Assembly: GCA_023247575.1 (NCBI GenBank)
Contig: JAHFGE010000073.1
Coordinates: 1 to 7,468 of the forward strand
Direction of reading: 5' to 3'
Length of the DNA: 7,468 nucleotides
DNA from: Candidatus Omnitrophota bacterium
Lineage (GTDB): Bacteria > Omnitrophota > Gorgyraeia > Zapsychrales > Fredricksoniimonadaceae
Numbering within the stretch: position 1 is the first letter of the stretch; every line of letters starts with the position of its first letter. The notes beneath the pieces were generated by a model. That model worked only from the letters and a program-made list of their open reading frames with translations, was not told the DNA's origin and did not search any database. This document shows positions 7,171 to 7,468 of the stretch, in pieces. Position numbers and translations under genes: made by a program.

Positions 7171-7179
7171 AACCCAAAA

Positions 7180-7242
7180 GTTGACCCCTCGACAAGCTCG
7201 GGATAACAACCCTGAGCAAGCGGGGCGCGTCGAAGGGTTGAC
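7180..7242. repeat. Imperfect palindromic (REP-like) intergenic repeat
   Basis: The outer arms GTTGACCCCTCGAC (7180-7193) and GTCGAAGGGTTGAC (7229-7242) pair at 11 of 14 positions. The inner arms GCTCGGG (7196-7202) and CCCTGAGC (7210-7217) pair with one bulged base. The sequence is of the widespread 'CCTTCGACAAGCTCAGG' palindrome type found between genes in many bacteria. It starts 9 bases after the giant gene's stop. There is no T-run, so it is not a canonical intrinsic terminator, though it could stabilise a 3' end. Confidence 0.7.
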
Positions 7243-7266
7243 AACCCCAAACCCCGGTGTTAATGT
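7238..7266 (+). promoter_or_regulatory. Promoter for the DUF1844 gene, -35 supplied by the repeat
   Basis: A perfect TTGACA (7238-7243), a 17-bp spacer, then TAATGT (7261-7266) preceded by TG one base before it (7258-7259, extended -10 form). The predicted transcription start is about 7273, three bases before the ATG at 7276. There is no Shine-Dalgarno. The -35 box lies on the right end of the palindromic repeat. Confidence 0.6.
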
Positions 7267-7275
7267 ATTGTCCTT

Positions 7276-7468
7276 ATGGATTTACATAATCGTTGGGGTG
7301 AGCCATTGGACAAAGGACCGGGCGCTTTGATAGGCCCTGACGGCAAGCCCCTGCCTTCGGGAGCCGGGGAACAGCCAGCCGAAGAAGAGGCTGCCGGGCC
7401 CCAGCTGGATTTCTTCAATTACGTGGCCTCTTTGGGCTTTCAGGCCATGATCTTTTTGGGCGAAGTGC
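7276..7468 (+). CDS. DUF1844 domain protein, N-terminal part (partial at right edge)
   Basis: 64 codons are open to the window edge. After a short, acidic, proline/glycine-rich leader ('PSGAGEQPAEEEAAGP') comes 'LDFFNYVASLGFQAMIFLGEV', the recognisable start of the DUF1844 family ('F..Y..SL..QA...LG..P'). Members are small cytoplasmic helical proteins of unknown function found in many bacterial phyla; the remaining 50-60 residues should lie to the right. The ATG is supported by the promoter ending just upstream. This gene is probably transcribed separately from the giant gene. Confidence 0.85.
   Translation, partial: MDLHNRWGEPLDKGPGALIGPDGKPLPSGAGEQPAEEEAAGPQLDFFNYVASLGFQAMIFLGEV

Overview
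The window most resembles a fragment of a Candidatus Omnitrophota (OP3) genome. This rests on my memory of the family to which the two large central proteins belong: a Sec signal peptide followed by an 'LPKPGVMVHLSPAF' module, and a C-terminal 'GGIDFK...DPAMLEQLQNA.GF.PVII' tail. No rRNA, tRNA or other taxonomic marker is present, so the assignment is moderate at best. All recognisable genes lie on the + strand. There are no CRISPR arrays, tRNAs or insertion sequences.

Left side (1-815): the C-terminal part of an ABC-3 family metal-ion (Zn/Mn) permease enters from the left edge. It is followed by an 86-residue protein that looks like the small partner of an AbiEii-type nucleotidyltransferase toxin. 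Behind it lies a roughly 32-codon open tail that may be what is left of the toxin gene.

Centre (816-7170): a short promoter region leads into two very long reading frames. The first is a 435-residue exported protein with a clear signal peptide. The second is a 1626-residue protein with an N-terminal HEAT-repeat array, long helical stretches, a central module holding the protein's only cysteine, and two copies of a 'GGIDFKSDKV...DFQ..(P/S)LP' tail module. The two frames are in the same phase and are separated only by one TAA plus two codons. They may be one interrupted giant secreted protein of about 2060 residues, or a tightly coupled pair. Third-position GC is high in the N-terminal module and in the final tail and low in between, as if a cargo region had been inserted between family-standard ends.

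Right side (7171-7468): an imperfect palindromic repeat of about 63 bp ends in a TTGACA box. That box appears to serve as the -35 element of a promoter for a partial DUF1844-family gene running off the right edge. The three genes with a free upstream region (starts at 448, 976 and 7276) all have promoter-like -10 elements only a few bases before the ATG and no visible Shine-Dalgarno, which suggests leaderless transcripts.
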